Source: Prorocentrum cordatum (Eukaryota; Sar; Dinophyceae; Prorocentrales; Prorocentraceae). Taken from it: 64,000 nt of DNA. Made by a program: the position numbers and the translations under genes. Every line of letters starts with the position of its first letter. Positions within the stretch are counted from its first letter, which is position 1. The notes below the pieces were generated by a model. The model did no database searches, was not told where the DNA came from, and saw only the letters and a program-made list of their open reading frames with translations. This document shows positions 41,213 through 52,719 of this stretch, piece by piece. The stretch covers positions 158,124-222,123 of the forward strand of contig CAUYUJ010017863.1 of NCBI GenBank assembly GCA_963575745.1, in the 5' to 3' direction.

Positions 41213-42377
41213 AGATATGGGGGAGGGACCATAATAAAAAAACACCCTCATAGTAAGTACCCCGACAAGCGAAGCCGTTTAGCAAACGAGCCCAGGGAAG
41301 GGATCGAATCCGGACGCGGCTGTTTCGTAAACGCCAGGTCCGTGTAGTTCACGCCGATTATGGGGGTCCGGGTGTTTTATGTCCTCCCTTGGTGTGGGCG
41401 AGAGGGTGCGAACAATATGAGGAACGCGTACCTCCTACGCGCCCGTGCAATGGCTTGGCGGGCGAGCAAGATTTGCACGCTTCTCTGGCCCTTTGCCGGA
41501 CCGATAGAAGAGCGCGGAGGGCGCGAGGAGTGGAGGGGGGGGAGGGCGAGGTGGAGGAGGGAGGGGGGAGGGCGAGGGGGAGCGAGGGGGAAGGGGGAGG
41601 AGAAGGGCGAACGGGGCGGAGGTGGGATAAAGGCTTGAAGGAAATAGGGAAAAAGGAATCGGAATCGGAATGGAGCTTTTGGGGCAGTTCAATCAGCTCG
41701 TCTTTGTGAGAAGCCTGGGCCACTCCTGGCGATTCTCGCCAGTTTATAACTCGAACATGCTTGCATATACGCCCTGAAAACCTGCCAAGGTACTTACATG
41801 GTCACCGCGCGAGCAGGAACACTGCACGGGCGGTCTGGAGTACCATCTCTGGCCGACAAAGCCAATGGACTCCCCCGCTCCATCACAAAAACCTCAGATT
41901 GAGCATCCGTGAACAGCTCGTTACACCCACCACTCGTCACTCCTGGCCCAGGGTTGCGGGTGCACGAACGCAGCCCCGCATTCCATGGTCGGGGAGCACC
42001 TAGGGCGAGTCAACTGACTCCCCACTGCGAAAATTAAAAAAGAAGAAATTGGACACTTATGCCCCAGCATGCCACTCTCCAGGCTGCTGAGGTGCACTCG
42101 ATGGGGGGTGACGGCTACTACGATCAACGACCGACTCCACGGCGACAACGACAGGCTCGACGACCTCAACGACACTTTTTCTGTCGGTCACCCCCCCCCT
42201 CTGCCTCCGCACTGGAGGCTGCCAAAAGGAGTCTGGCTGACGCAACTCCAGGATGCCTCAAAGCGGCCTCCAACGTCACTTGGCCTCTCTCCACCACCTA
42301 CAGCAGACGATGCGAATATCGCCCAATCTGGACTCGCTGGGTGGCCGTCAGCCGCACGCCCGTGGAGACAAGCACGC
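41213..42377. other. Spacer, no recognisable gene
   Basis: Bases 41510-41625 are purine-rich. CACTCCTGGC occurs at 41720 and 41938. No gene. Confidence 0.4.
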
Positions 42378-43058
42378 TCACTTGGCTTTCCCCTTGCCCC
42401 CCTTGCCCTTGTCCTCCTTGGGCGACTCGCCACCCTCGAGCTCCTCTAGGAGCTGCTTGGCCGCTCTCTCGAGCGGGCCGCGGGGGGTGGGCCCGCGCTT
42501 GAGCGCCCCGCCGTTGGCCGTCAGTGCCTTGGCCTGGCAGCCCTGGAGGGTGGAGTACACGGCGCTCATCGCGATCGTGACCTTCGCAAGGCCAGGCTTG
42601 CCCTCCTTCTGCTTGGCAGGCTTGCACTTGCATTGCAGTGCATTGCCTAGGGGGTCCGTCGGGGCCCCGCCTTCCTCGGCGACCTGCTCCTCCCAGAAGG
42701 AGGCCAACATCACCTTCGTAGAATCCTCCAGGTTGCATTTCACGACGCCCTGCATGAGACCTGCGAAGACGCGCGCGTATGAAGGCCCCAATGCCTCGAG
42801 GGCGGCAGGGTCGTTCTTGGCCGTCGTTGTGGCCTCGTGGTAGACGCGACCCTGCTCGAGCATGTGCGCGGCGACGCTGCCGTTGACGCCCGCGAGGACG
42901 GCGCTCCAAAGCACGCCAGTGATCTCTCTGATCTCCGCGGCGCTCGTGAGCGACAGCTTTGCGAGGATCACGAGCAGCTTCGAGACTGCGCGGGCGTCTT
43001 CTCCTGGGGCCGGCAGTTCCGAAATGTTTCCTGTTGGGAGGCGCGTCCGCGACTGCAC
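42378..43058 (-). CDS. Unrecognised protein, helical, Lys/Gly-rich tail
   Basis: This 226-codon frame has protein-like sequence without repeats: SKLLVILAKLSLTSAAEIRE, then VAAHMLEQGRVYHEATTTAK, LGPSYARVFAGLMQGVVK and a tail KEDKGKGGKGKAK. It looks like an all-helical soluble domain. I have the impression of similar uncharacterised proteins in dinoflagellates but cannot name a family. A neighbouring minus frame just upstream (to about 43383) reads AAMSFLATPSWALKRRGDAS, so the true start may be further upstream past a frameshift. It is followed, about 600 bp away on the same strand, by the reverse transcriptase relic, so it could be the first ORF of a retroelement (inference). Confidence 0.5.
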   Translation of the reverse strand: MQSRTRLPTGNISELPAPGEDARAVSKLLVILAKLSLTSAAEIREITGVLWSAVLAGVNGSVAAHMLEQGRVYHEATTTAKNDPAALEALGPSYARVFAGLMQGVVKCNLEDSTKVMLASFWEEQVAEEGGAPTDPLGNALQCKCKPAKQKEGKPGLAKVTIAMSAVYSTLQGCQAKALTANGGALKRGPTPRGPLERAAKQLLEELEGGESPKEDKGKGGKGKAK

Positions 43059-43687
43059 TGGCGTCGCCTCGACGCTTCAGGGCCCAGCTCGGGGTCGCGA
43101 GGAAAGACATGGCGGCCTGGATGCTGGCGGCGTTTTCGATGCGTCGGAACGAAGTCCGCAAAGATCGCGAAGCGGGGCAAGTGGGAATGGAGATGCTGAT
43201 GGAGAAGCTCAAATGTCTGAGCCCTGTGATCGCAGAGATGGCACTCGAATCGCTGGGGGCGCAGACGCCCCGCATAGAAACGTGACCTCTCGATGCATCT
43301 GCCCCCTCGAGCAACTCCCAGGAGTAAGTGGCGCTGCGCTGCATTGGCACAACTGAAGGCCGCGAGGCAGAAGGAACGCGCACTCGTAATCACTAGCCTG
43401 GTCCACATATCTCTTTGCCCATGCTTTGCCATGCGATGCTGTGTAACGCCCTAATACGTGTCGAAGCAGTCTGTGCACTCCTCCCCCGTCTCCGTCCGAT
43501 ACCCGCATTTCCATCCTCCCCCACCTTCCGTTGCGGTTGCTGTAGCTGTTGGCTGCGTGGGTGGCGTTCCCCTCCTCCACCCCAGCGGAGGCGCAGCTGA
43601 CGCGTAGGCCCCTTTTCGTACCATCGTAAACTCGCGCATAACAAACTCGTGCGTAACGTCCTCTTCTGTGAGTATCTGTGTCCACCC
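43059..43687. other. Spacer, no recognisable gene
   Basis: May include upstream coding of the preceding gene. Near 43630 AAACTCG(C/T)GC(A/G)TAAC occurs twice in tandem. No other feature. Confidence 0.4.
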
Positions 43688-44979
43688 TCAACGCGCACAT
43701 GCGCTCAGGTATCCACCCTCGCCGCCAAGTCCTTCCACGCCCTCAAGTAGGTCAGAGACGACTTGATGTGCCCATGGATTTGCTTTTGTCGAGACTGGTC
43801 CCTTGCGCAAGGTCGGCGCCCCACCAAGCGGGACGCGCTCGAACGGAGAGGTGAACATCTGGCAGTTTTTCCGCTGGTGGGCGACCATCGCCTGCATCCT
43901 CTCCAGGCGCCGCACCCGCATCTCGAGGCAAGCGGGGGCCATGCGCCCGTGCTCCAGGACTTGCGCCGTGCTCAATGACCTTTGTTTTGCGCCTGTTGAT
44001 GTTTCGACTTGTTCATGGGCAGCTCCTCTCATTGTTCGACGTGCACACTTAGCAACCAAGCGATCTAGTTCTATGTACTGTTGCTGTGAGCATACATGAG
44101 CTGAATTGGAATGGAGGGCGGTGTTCTGCACGCAACATATTAAAATAGCTCGTTTGGCTCCCCACGGTGTTCGCTTGAGGGGCCAAGGGGCCCCCAGGGA
44201 ATAAAAAACCGCCGCTACCGCCTCCGCCTTCTTGCGATAGCTGAATTCAACAGCGTAGCTACAGCCGGGTCCTGTGCGCCCCCCAAGTATCTGGCGCGCG
44301 CGCAGCGCGGGGCGGGGGAGGCAACTCTTTGCACGCGGAGGCCCCTCGCGTAGGCCCCCGACCCCGCCCCAGACGAAACGGGTAAAACTCCCTGCTGGAT
44401 CATGTTCTGCATGCGTCCTACCCCCGCTAAGGCCTGACCCAGGAGAAAATCCGCTCGCTCGCTCACGGCTGCAAGCTCCCGCAATCCCCGGTGGGGCCCC
44501 GCGGGTGCACATTTTAAGATGCCATCGGCGTGAAGACTGGGAGAGGCGTCCACGGCCCGATCCAGGACTGGGCGCTGCGCGACCAGCCCGCCCCCGCCCG
44601 CGCCCCAAGACTCCAACTTTCTTCCTCAATCCTGGATGGCCGTTTGGAACGCCTGAACAAACTGGCGCGCAATGTAGGGCCCCCCCATCAGGCCGCCGCA
44701 GCCTGATTTGAAACAGCGGGGGCCCTCCTCGCACTGAAGACAGACTCCTGCTTCCTCGAAACGTTGGCACCCGAATCGCTCGAGCCCATTCCCCTTGAGC
44801 TCAAGCGCTGCCGCGCGCACGTCGGCCCACTTCACACTGGCGAAAGCTTTCGTGAGATCACGCAGGCGCACGAGGCCCAAACGGCCAGCACGACGGATCC
44901 GCCACGCCATGATGAGCGCATTGGCGATGGCATTTTCCTTGCACCAGTGTGGAAGGAAGCCCAGCACTTGGGGAGGCAT
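43688..44979 (-). pseudogene. Non-LTR reverse transcriptase relic
   Basis: The frame from 44979 reads ENAIANALIMAWRIRR, then DLTKAFASVKW, which is reverse transcriptase motif A with its catalytic Asp (about 44859). It continues to GCGGLMGGPYIARQF, the motif B equivalent (about 44700). After a frame change, the frame ending at 43688 reads SLGAPWPLKRTPWGAKRAIL, LDRLVAKCARRTMRGAA, EHGRMAPACLEMRVRRLERM and SSTKANPWAHQ-like text, the region after the thumb in dinoflagellate LINEs. The expected motif C (ADD) between 44300 and 44600 was not found. There is no endonuclease upstream. Truncated and frameshifted. Confidence 0.72.
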
Positions 44980-46099
44980 CTCTGGCGTTTCGGAGTGAAT
45001 GGAGTACTAGCCCTTGTCGAGCGGAAGGAGGAGGTGGATAGTTCGCAACCCCGGCGTTGTACTTCGTCTGTGGTTCCGGCATATCCGCGTTCTCTTCGAA
45101 AAACAACAGGCACGTCTCGTACGACCCCACCAAAGAAAAACTAAGTCGCATAAGCAAAACACATCAAAGACTTCACGGACGCACCAGGAAAAAAAACACA
45201 TGTGAAACGAACTGCAATCAAGGGGTCGGCGGAAATGGCGCACAGTAGGAGCTCGACCACATGATGCTTTTCACAAGAAGCCCAACCCTGAGACTCCACG
45301 ACCTCAACCAGGGGCCTGGCCGACCCTTGCCGATGCGAGCGAGCGAAGGACGAAGCAAGGCGAGCCCCATCAGACGCGCACGCATTCCGTCCCGGAAAGG
45401 CGCTGGCGTGGTAGGCGTCCTTTTGGGCGATCTGTTCGGGCTATCCTGAAGGCCCCCGGGGCCGTCCTGGGCTGCAGGGGGCCCGAAGACGTGAGAATGC
45501 CAGAATACATACTTCCAATCGCTCGGGGAAAATCGACGAACTTGCGCCCTCGGGGCGTCTCGGGGGCATCTGGGGACGGCTCGGGGACCTCGGAGCTCTC
45601 GGCGGCCTCCGGGGGGACTCCTTGGGTCGCCTTGGACGCGTGCGAGCGTGCCTCTCAGCAGCAACGTTCCGAAGCCAAAAACAGTTTCGGCGGCATGAGG
45701 GGGACTCTTCTCTCAACAACAACATTCTCGACCACACGCGCGCTTCGCGCGCGCTTTGGCTCCAGCGAGACCCAGGCATTCCCTTACTCGTATTTCTTAT
45801 CCCACCCCCCTTCCAGGGCACCAACTCGAAGGCACCAATCGCCAGCGACGGCGAATCGCAGCAGGCAGAGCACGCGGGACTGGGGAGAGTCGACGGCGAA
45901 AAAGGCGTACGACGCCTGGGCTCACATCTCAAGGAAGGATGTGATGGGCCCGGGGCGGCCCGAGTCCGAATCGATGTTCCCGGGAGCCTCTCTGGGAACA
46001 TCGTGTAGAACGTGTACGTGAGGCCCCTGTGACGCTCAAAAGGATCTTAAGGGAGGCCTCCAGCTCGGAATCGATGTCCCCAGAAACCGCTGTGGGAAC
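44980..46099. other. Spacer with short inverted repeats
   Basis: At 45974-46002 GATGTTCCCGGGAGCCTC faces TCTGGGAACATCGT. A related pair with GATGTCCCCAGAAACC lies at 46074-46103. The same palindromic theme, ATGTTCCCGGAGAAGCTTCC facing GGGAACAT, recurs near 55782. No gene recognised. Confidence 0.5.
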
Positions 46100-48260
46100 A
46101 TCGTTTAAGGTGTAGACGCGTGGCTTTTGAGAGGATTGCGGAGGGCCTCTTGGAGCGTCAGGGACCTTCAGCTCGTGCCGGGATGGTGGGTCAGAGACTT
46201 ATTGGACACCTGTTTGGGTCTCTTGGCGCGCTGCTCGGGCGCCTCTTAGTGGAGCGAGTTTTCAGGCCTCTCGAGGCTTCCAGGGGCCCCCCTGGGGCCC
46301 TCTTCTGGGCCTCTTGGGGGCCTCAAGGGAAGCCGCTCCGAGAACGTCGTTCAGAGTGTAGACGCGTGGCCTCGGACGGTGTTCTGGGGGCCTCTTGGGA
46401 AGTCTCCGAACCATTCGGCTCGTGCCGCCTATAAGGCCTCGGCTCTTGGGTGTACCTGTTGGGGTCTCGTGGCGTGCGCCTCGGTCTCTCCATTCAGCCA
46501 TTTTTTTGAGGCCTCTTGGGGCCTCTCTTGGGGGCCGTCTGGGGGCCACGTGGGGCCTCCCTTGGGTCCTCTTGGGGACCTCTTAGAGCCCTGCTGCGCT
46601 CGGAATGGGACCCCCTCTTGGGCCCCTCTTGGGGCCACCTCGGACCGTCTTGGGCGCCTCTTGGGCAGTCTGCGGGCTCTCTCGGGCCGTCTTGGGGCAC
46701 TCTTGGGAGCCTCTTGGGCCGTCTCGGGGCGACCTTGGAGGCCTCTTGGGCCGTCTTGCACGCTGCTAAAACGAAGAAGCAAAGATGCTGACAAATGAAC
46801 GTCTGCCGACAAGACTTTCGGCAATGTTGGTCATCCGGGGCGCTCATGGGGAACATCCTTGGGATGATCTGGAATCCGTCTGGGGCCATACAAAAACAAT
46901 TGTGAGGCCGCTCGTATGTCGGAATTGTGTCTTGGACGACTCTTGAAGCCGAAACAATCTCCCAGGGCGCCGAAAAGAGGCCCCAGATCCCCGGGGCAAA
47001 AGTGGGTACCCATGGGGGGGAACTTTGCGAAAGGGGGCCTCCCCCTGGGCACGGCGACCCGGCTAGCTAGGCTGGATGGTCGAACTCTTGGGGATCTCTA
47101 TTTCATGACACTTCTTCTCCGGGGCTTCCAAGAACCACGAAGACGGCCCAAGTGGCTTCCAATACTTCCTACGGTCCACCTGCGACGGCTTACGACACTT
47201 CGGGGGCCTTTTTATTCGCCACGGCTGGACGTAGCCGGAGGAACAGGGAGGAGAAGGGGAGGTGGAGGGGTTCCCTTGGGGAGAAGGAGAAGGAGGATGA
47301 GGAGGAGTTGGAGAGGGTGGAGGTGGCCGCAGAAGAGGAACCAGAGGAGGAAAAGGAGGAGGAGGATTTTTTGTTTTGCAAGCGTAGCGAAGCTGCCAGG
47401 CGAACTAAAAAACAAATGTTGGAGGGAATCCCCGTTTTTATCGAGTCCTGGGGCGAAGATCTCGGGTTCTCGGTTCACGTTCCCGATCCTGGGCCGCGGT
47501 GGGGGCCGTCTCGGGCTGTCTTGGACGTCTCTTCGGCGCTTTTGAAGCCAATTAGGCCGTCTTGGCGCGCTTTTGAAGCCTATTGGGCCGTCTTGGGGCG
47601 ATCCTCGGAGCCTCTTGGGGCGTTTTGCAGCATCGGGAAGCGGAACAAGCGGAAACGCCAAACTTGTTCAAACATCTATGGAAGAACATGTTGTTTGGCC
47701 ACTTCGAGCTCTGTTGGGAGACCTCTTGGAAGTCTCTTGGGTATCTTGCGGCTTCTTGGGCCGTCTGGAGGCCGTCTTGGATCGAAGTTGCCTACGGCGA
47801 ATCACCGCCGCCACCTGCCTTTATGGAAGCGCCTATGTGGCCGAACGTTGTGGCCAGACCTGCCAAGCTATCGGACCATGTGTTCCCCGAATCGGTTTGG
47901 AAAGCCTTCGGGAAACACGTGGGCATCTTGAAGGTCATTTTGGCCTTATGGAGGCCATTTTGACCCTTTCGGGCCTTCTTGGAGGACATCTTGGAGGGCT
48001 CTTGGGCCGTCTTGGAGTCCATCTTGAGCGTCTTGGAGGCCTCTTGGGCCGTCTTGGGGGCCTCTTGGGGCCGTCTTGGGCCTCTTGGGCGATCTTTGGG
48101 GACAATTGGGCCGTCTCGGGCCGTCGGAAGGCAGAACAAAAAGCAAATGCCACAATCCTTCAAAAACTCATGGGAAGTAAATGATTTTGGCATTTTCGGG
48201 CTCTCTTGGGCTGTCCTGAGGACGTCCTGGAGCCACTTTAGGCAGTCCTAGGAGCGTCCT
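46100..48260. repeat. Degenerate CTCTTGGG / CGTCTTGG array
   Basis: The plus strand is packed with GGGCCGTCTTGGGGGCCTCTTGG-type words without fixed period, broken by short unique pieces (47100-47480, 47800-47930). The plus frames read RLGLLGRLG-type peptides. The reverse form (GCCCAAGA) is found at 8, 35.7 and 53.5 kb. A GGAGGA stretch lies at 47285-47370. Confidence 0.8.
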
Positions 48261-49560
48261 GGCGCCTCTGGGGGTGGGTGACCACAGCCACTGGGCAAAG
48301 TGGGGCCCTTCCCGGTCCAGGACCCCCTCGCGCGCTTAGGTTCAAGTCACACTTGTGACACGCTTTATTGCTCTCGTTGTCGCTCGTCTGATCAGCGTCA
48401 CTGCGATGTCCGCCGAACGCGGGCGTTGCAGAGCCTCCATCCGCTTCCGTTCCCCTACGAACGTAGCGAGGGACCGTAGCGTGTTCCGGAAGAGCGCTTC
48501 CAGAACACGGGGGGACCTTCAGACGAGGGCTTCTGACGCACCGATTGGGGAGCTCAAGGGGAGCTCAGAGGCACCCACTGAGGAGGGAGGGGCCTGTCAT
48601 AGGAACGGCTGGAGAGGCCCCTGGGTACATCGTGGGGAGTGTTGTGGCCCGTGTGCGCTGGCTTGGAGCGTCGGCCTCATGTAAACGTAGAGACGCTGCA
48701 GTTGTCGTCGGCAAGTTTGGGTTCCCAAGCCTGGGTGGAGCGTCTGAGGCCACTTTGGGGCACGTCGGGGTTCTTTTGGGACGCCTGTCGGGGGTTGCGA
48801 ACGCTTGTCTGGAGGGGTGCGGGCAACCTCCTGGACTCCCATGGTGTATTCCACAGGCTCTCACCTTTCTGGGCGCTTCCGTATCTTAATCCCTTCACCC
48901 TCCAGGTTTCGCTCCTGGACTTCGGACACTTCGGACAATACGATCCCCCTCCTCCTCCTCCTCCTTTTCATTATCCTTCTCTTTCCTCGTCTTCCTCCCT
49001 CGTCGCTCCTGCTGCATCTCTCATCTCTCCTCTCCTCCCTCTTTCTTGTAATTCTCTTCCTCCGTTCCCTCCTATTTCCCCCCTCTTCCTCCCGTTCCTC
49101 CTCCCCCTCTCCCATCCTTCTCCTACTCCTCCTCCGCCTCCTCCTCCTCGCACTTATCCTCCTCCTCCTTCCCTCCTTCCCCCAAACAAGCAACATCCTT
49201 CAACACTTTAGCCACATCATCGCGTGTTGTTGTCTCCCATTTTCGCTGCCACTGGTTAACATAAACACCCGTCTTTGTCAACGCTGTTTGCTGAACGTGT
49301 CCGAGCCTTCGTGGGGCCTCTCGGAGGCATGTTGGTGTCAATTAGCAGCCTCTTGGGGGCCTCCGTGGGGCCTCGAGGCGCCTTGGGGGCATCTTGGGGA
49401 ACTTGTGGGAGCTCTTGGCGGCTTCTCGGGGCCTCCTGGGACATTTGGGGATCCTCTTGGGGCCTCTTGGGGTGCGTCTTGGAAGTCTGTCGGGGCTTCT
49501 TGGGGGCGTCCCTGGCGCTTCTAATGCCAGTCTTGCTGCTCTCATAAACTATTGTGGACC
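48261..49560. repeat. Mixed spacer, pyrimidine-rich tract and CTTGGG array
   Basis: Bases 48261-48930 contain no recognisable gene. Bases 48940-49190 are CTCC/TTCC-rich. Bases 49310-49540 return to CTCTTGGGG words. Frames here are compositional. Confidence 0.6.
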
Positions 49561-50873
49561 CATCGTCGGCCGTTTTGTACCCGTCTTGAGGCCGATCAAG
49601 AGCAAACAACAAGAAAGCAACATTCCTATATTTCCTTCACGAGCTTGGTTTGTCAGGGCGTCCTGGAGGGCAACATTGGAGCTCTCTTGGGGCCTGTTTG
49701 GGACGCCGTGGGCCGGCTTGAGACCATCATGGGCGGTCTCTGGGCCTTCTCTGGCTGTCGTGGACGCATATCACGCTCCAGGGCCGCCCTGGAGCCCTCT
49801 TGGACAGTCGGCGGGGGAGGCCTTGGATGCATCTGGGCCCGCATCGGACTCCCTGGAGCATCCATAAGCACGCGAGCGCTCGAATATGCGAATGCCCACG
49901 CGCGCGCACACACACATGCGCAATTCCACGTGCAACCGCTTTTTCTAATAGTTAATGCCATCAGTCGGGCCGAAGCAAGGCAGGCACAAGGAAGCAAGCT
50001 AAACTCCGCCACCGTGCCTTGCGGCACGGAGTGGGCGTTTCCTAAGGTCCCCTGCCTCATCCCCTGAGCCTCAGTCCTCATTCTTGAGGAGTCTTTAAGG
50101 GGACCAGTGCCAAATCTTCTTGGCCTTGCCGCCGTACTCCTGGGGCTCGTCGCAGCTTCTTCCATGGATTTGGGAGGGCCTTTTTCTGGCACCCCTCACG
50201 AGGATCGTGGCCTCCGAGGGGGTCCTGAACTCGAGGACCCCCCCGAGGAGCCACATCCAGGGCCTTGAGCGCCGCATAGCGAGCTCTGGCTTCAGACTGT
50301 CCATAGCGCACGCTTGCTGTAAAACTTTGTGTGCAACGGCGCTCTTGCTCCAGACAGGCATGTCGACACAAACAGTCAACGCCAGAACGCTTACCCTCTG
50401 GCAACTGCCAAGGAGATGAAGCTTCCATCGACGCGCATCTGGTCAAAGTCGGACACCACGACTAAGAAATGTAACACTAGATGACGATAGGGACCGCTAT
50501 CGCCAACCCCATGGCTACCGCTCCGAAAATGTAACTTCGGACCCTCGCAGGAGTGGGATGGCACACGGGATTAAGAAATCGGCTTCTACATTAAATCGGA
50601 GCAGATGCCGTCGGTGAGAGTACGTCTGGCTGACTGGTTAAGCCACACACTGGGCGTCGGTCAGAGGACGTCAACTCAGAAAATCTGTCGGCTGCCGACA
50701 CCTAAAACGCTGTGGGCAACTGCTTGAGAAAATTCAACTGTCCTGATCAAATAATTACTCCGCACGAATGTAATGCCAGACGGCAGCTGTACAGTATGAT
50801 TACACGCGCGCAATCATGGGCCCTGCGCCTCAGGTGAAACCCCGACCGTGGTGCCAATGGCCTGCTGCTCCTT
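49561..50873. other. Spacer with a 31-bp sequence shared with 59025-59055
   Basis: CTTGGG words continue to about 49850. On the minus strand 50212-50182 contains GGCCACGATCCTCGTGAGGG followed by GTGCCAGAAAA, identical to the plus strand at 59025-59055. It encodes TILVRGARK in one frame at both places. Bases 50450-50870 show nothing recognisable. Confidence 0.5.
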
Positions 50874-51718
50874 TCAGGGACCCTGCTCCTTCGTGGGCAT
50901 GTTGAACATCGGCGAGCTGCCTAACCTGCCGAAGGCGAAAAAGTAGCCACCGGCCACGCAGATGGAACCTGCAAAGATGTTCCCGAGGGTCACCGGGATG
51001 AAATTCCTCCAGAGGCAATCTAGCATGGACACGTCGGCGCCGGCCATCATCCCCATGGGGATCATGAACATGTTGGCTGGGATATGCTCGAAGCCGATGG
51101 CCACGAAGCAAGAGATGGGGAACCAGATGCCCACCATCTTGCCAACCATGTACTGTGCTTGGCCCTGCAGGAACACAACCATGCACACCAGCCAGTTGCA
51201 GCTGATTCCATTGAGGAAGGTGACCCCAAAGTTCTCCTTGACCTTCTTCTCCGCCACCTTGATCGCAAGCTCACTAGTCAGGCCCACGTTCAAGTTACAG
51301 GCCGTGACAAAGCCGGCGAAGGGCAAGGCGCCGAGCAGATGATTGCCTAGCCAAGCCAGCGCAAGCGTCCTCGCGATCTGCAAAAAGGGGCAACCTGCCT
51401 TCAAACACCGCGGCGGTCACGGTCGCCGGAGTGCTCGTGATCAGCACCCCACCTGTGAGGAGGATGAGCAGCAGGTTCACAGGGAAGAGCGCAGCGAGCA
51501 CAAAGGTCTGAATGGTCGGGTTGCCCTCGGCTGCGCTTTTCAGACCGCCAGCCACCACCATCGACAGACAGCATGCCACCGAAGCCAATGCAGCAACCCG
51601 CATAGAAGGATTGGTGGAATATCTTGATGGAGGAGTCGCCGCCCATCGCCACGCCCTTGTCCACCATGCCCTGGAACGCCTCCTTGGGAGTTTTAACGAT
51701 TGGCATGACCTCCGGCAT
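50874..51718 (-). pseudogene. Formate/nitrite transporter family protein, split across frames
   Basis: Family members are pentameric channels of about 280 residues with six helices, passing small anions such as nitrite or formate. From the Met at 51718, TPKEAFQGMVDKGVA through FYAGCCIGFGGML is in one frame. Near 51568 it shifts to SMVVAGGLKSAA through LLLILLTGGVLITSTPATVT. Near 51400 it shifts again to KAGCPFLQIARTLALAWLGN and runs to a TGA at 50874-50876. Signatures present: CNWLVCMVVFLQ, and GFEHIPANMFMIPMG with the conserved His of the family, then NFIPVTLGNIFAGS. The total length fits a whole protein. There are no insertions large enough to be introns at the shifts. Either a decaying copy or two assembly indels. 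Confidence 0.85.
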
Positions 51719-52311
51719 GTTGGCGCACTCTGCTGCGCACAGAAGGCGCCTCCAGTGGCAAGATGCAGAACAAGAGATGCGATCGACAGCACAATCTTGA
51801 TACGAGACAACTAACACGACGAACATTAGGGTACCCTCCCCGCACCGACCTCGTTCTTACACCTCGGTCCGGCTGTGGTCTCGAATCATTCCCCACATCC
51901 CAGCCACCGCTCCCGCTCCACATGCTCCTGTTGGTGTCCATCGTCACCGCGTGCGGAGTACGGTTTGCTTGTACCCAGCCTACTCCGATCCCACAGCTGA
52001 AGTTATGGATGCGACCCCGCGTCGCCAAGCGGATTAGAACACCACCATGCAGCAGCAAATAGCTGGCGCGACCCTTGAGCCTGGGGGACTGCACACAGGG
52101 AAGAAAGCGCCACACGATGAAGCACAAAGAAAGCACTTGAGACTGAATGAATTCAGATCCCAAGCTGTTGCATCGAAACCGACCAGCCATTTCAGGGCCA
52201 ACGTGGTCCGCCGCGTGTCACCTTCCGACCCCTCCAGGGTCTGGACGGGGCGCCCCGCGACCACTGAAAATGCGCACGGTGGCCTGAGATGCCTCCACGA
52301 TGGCCTCCAAC
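51719..52311. other. Spacer upstream of the transporter
   Basis: A minus frame at 51810 would give the signal-like MSRIKIVLSIASLVLHLATG but it is out of frame with the transporter start. Only an 8-base tail (GGCTCAAG) of a leader-like sequence occurs upstream (52073-52080), too short to call. Confidence 0.4.
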
Positions 52312-52510
52312 ATGAGAAGAAAAAACGGCATGAACATAAACTTTTGGCGCTCCGCGCGGAATTCTTGGATCTGCGCTGGACCCCCCTCACTGGCGCGCTC
52401 CGCGCGCCAGGGGCGGCGCCGGAGGCGCCGCCTGGGGGGCCCAGCGCGGATCCAAGAAATCCGCGCGGAGCGCCAAAAGTTCATGTTTACGCCTTTCGTG
52501 CTTCTTCGAC
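52312..52510. mobile_element. Long foldback, arms about 57 bp or more, with a self-complementary loop
   Basis: Left arm from 52327: CTTTTGGCGCTCCGCGCGGA, then ATTCTTGGATCTGCGCTGG. Right arm to 52493: CCAGCGCGGATCCAAGAAAT, then CCGCGCGGAGCGCCAAAAG. Few mismatches. Outer sequences are loosely complementary for another 15 bp. The loop holds two further hairpins, GGCGCGCTCCGCGCGCC and GGCGGCGCCGGAGGCGCCGCC-like. No coding. Confidence 0.88.
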
Positions 52511-52719
52511 ATACTGCACGAGTAGGAGGCTTGGAAATGGGCACCGACACCAACACCGGGGTCTGCCACAACTGGAGGGAGCTGATCCCAGATCTTGGTG
52601 CCGGTGGTGCTCTCGGCCACCGCGGAAGCCCGCACATTGCCACCCTCGCCGAGATCGGAATCCTCTTCCCTCGGTGGAGGCAAGCCGCCGATGTTGTTGG
52701 TGCTAACCTCTAGGCCCTT

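Noticed and set aside
41285-41345. tRNA-like T-loop text (GGGATCGAATCCGG)
   Set aside because: No matching acceptor, D or anticodon arms at the right spacing.
48355-48889. 110-codon plus frames at 48.4-48.9 kb
   Set aside because: No recognisable domain; lies within CTTGGG-word sequence where open frames are common.
51400-51718. Introns as the explanation for the transporter frame changes
   Set aside because: The two sides join with at most a few bases added or lost, far too short for an intron.
51295-51810. Signal peptide MSRIKIVLSIASLVLHLATG as the transporter N-terminus
   Set aside because: It is out of frame with the conserved start and the family normally begins near PKEAF; could be coding only after another indel.
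52073-52080. Spliced-leader relic upstream of the transporter
   Set aside because: Only the last eight bases (GGCTCAAG) match; such a match is expected many times by chance.
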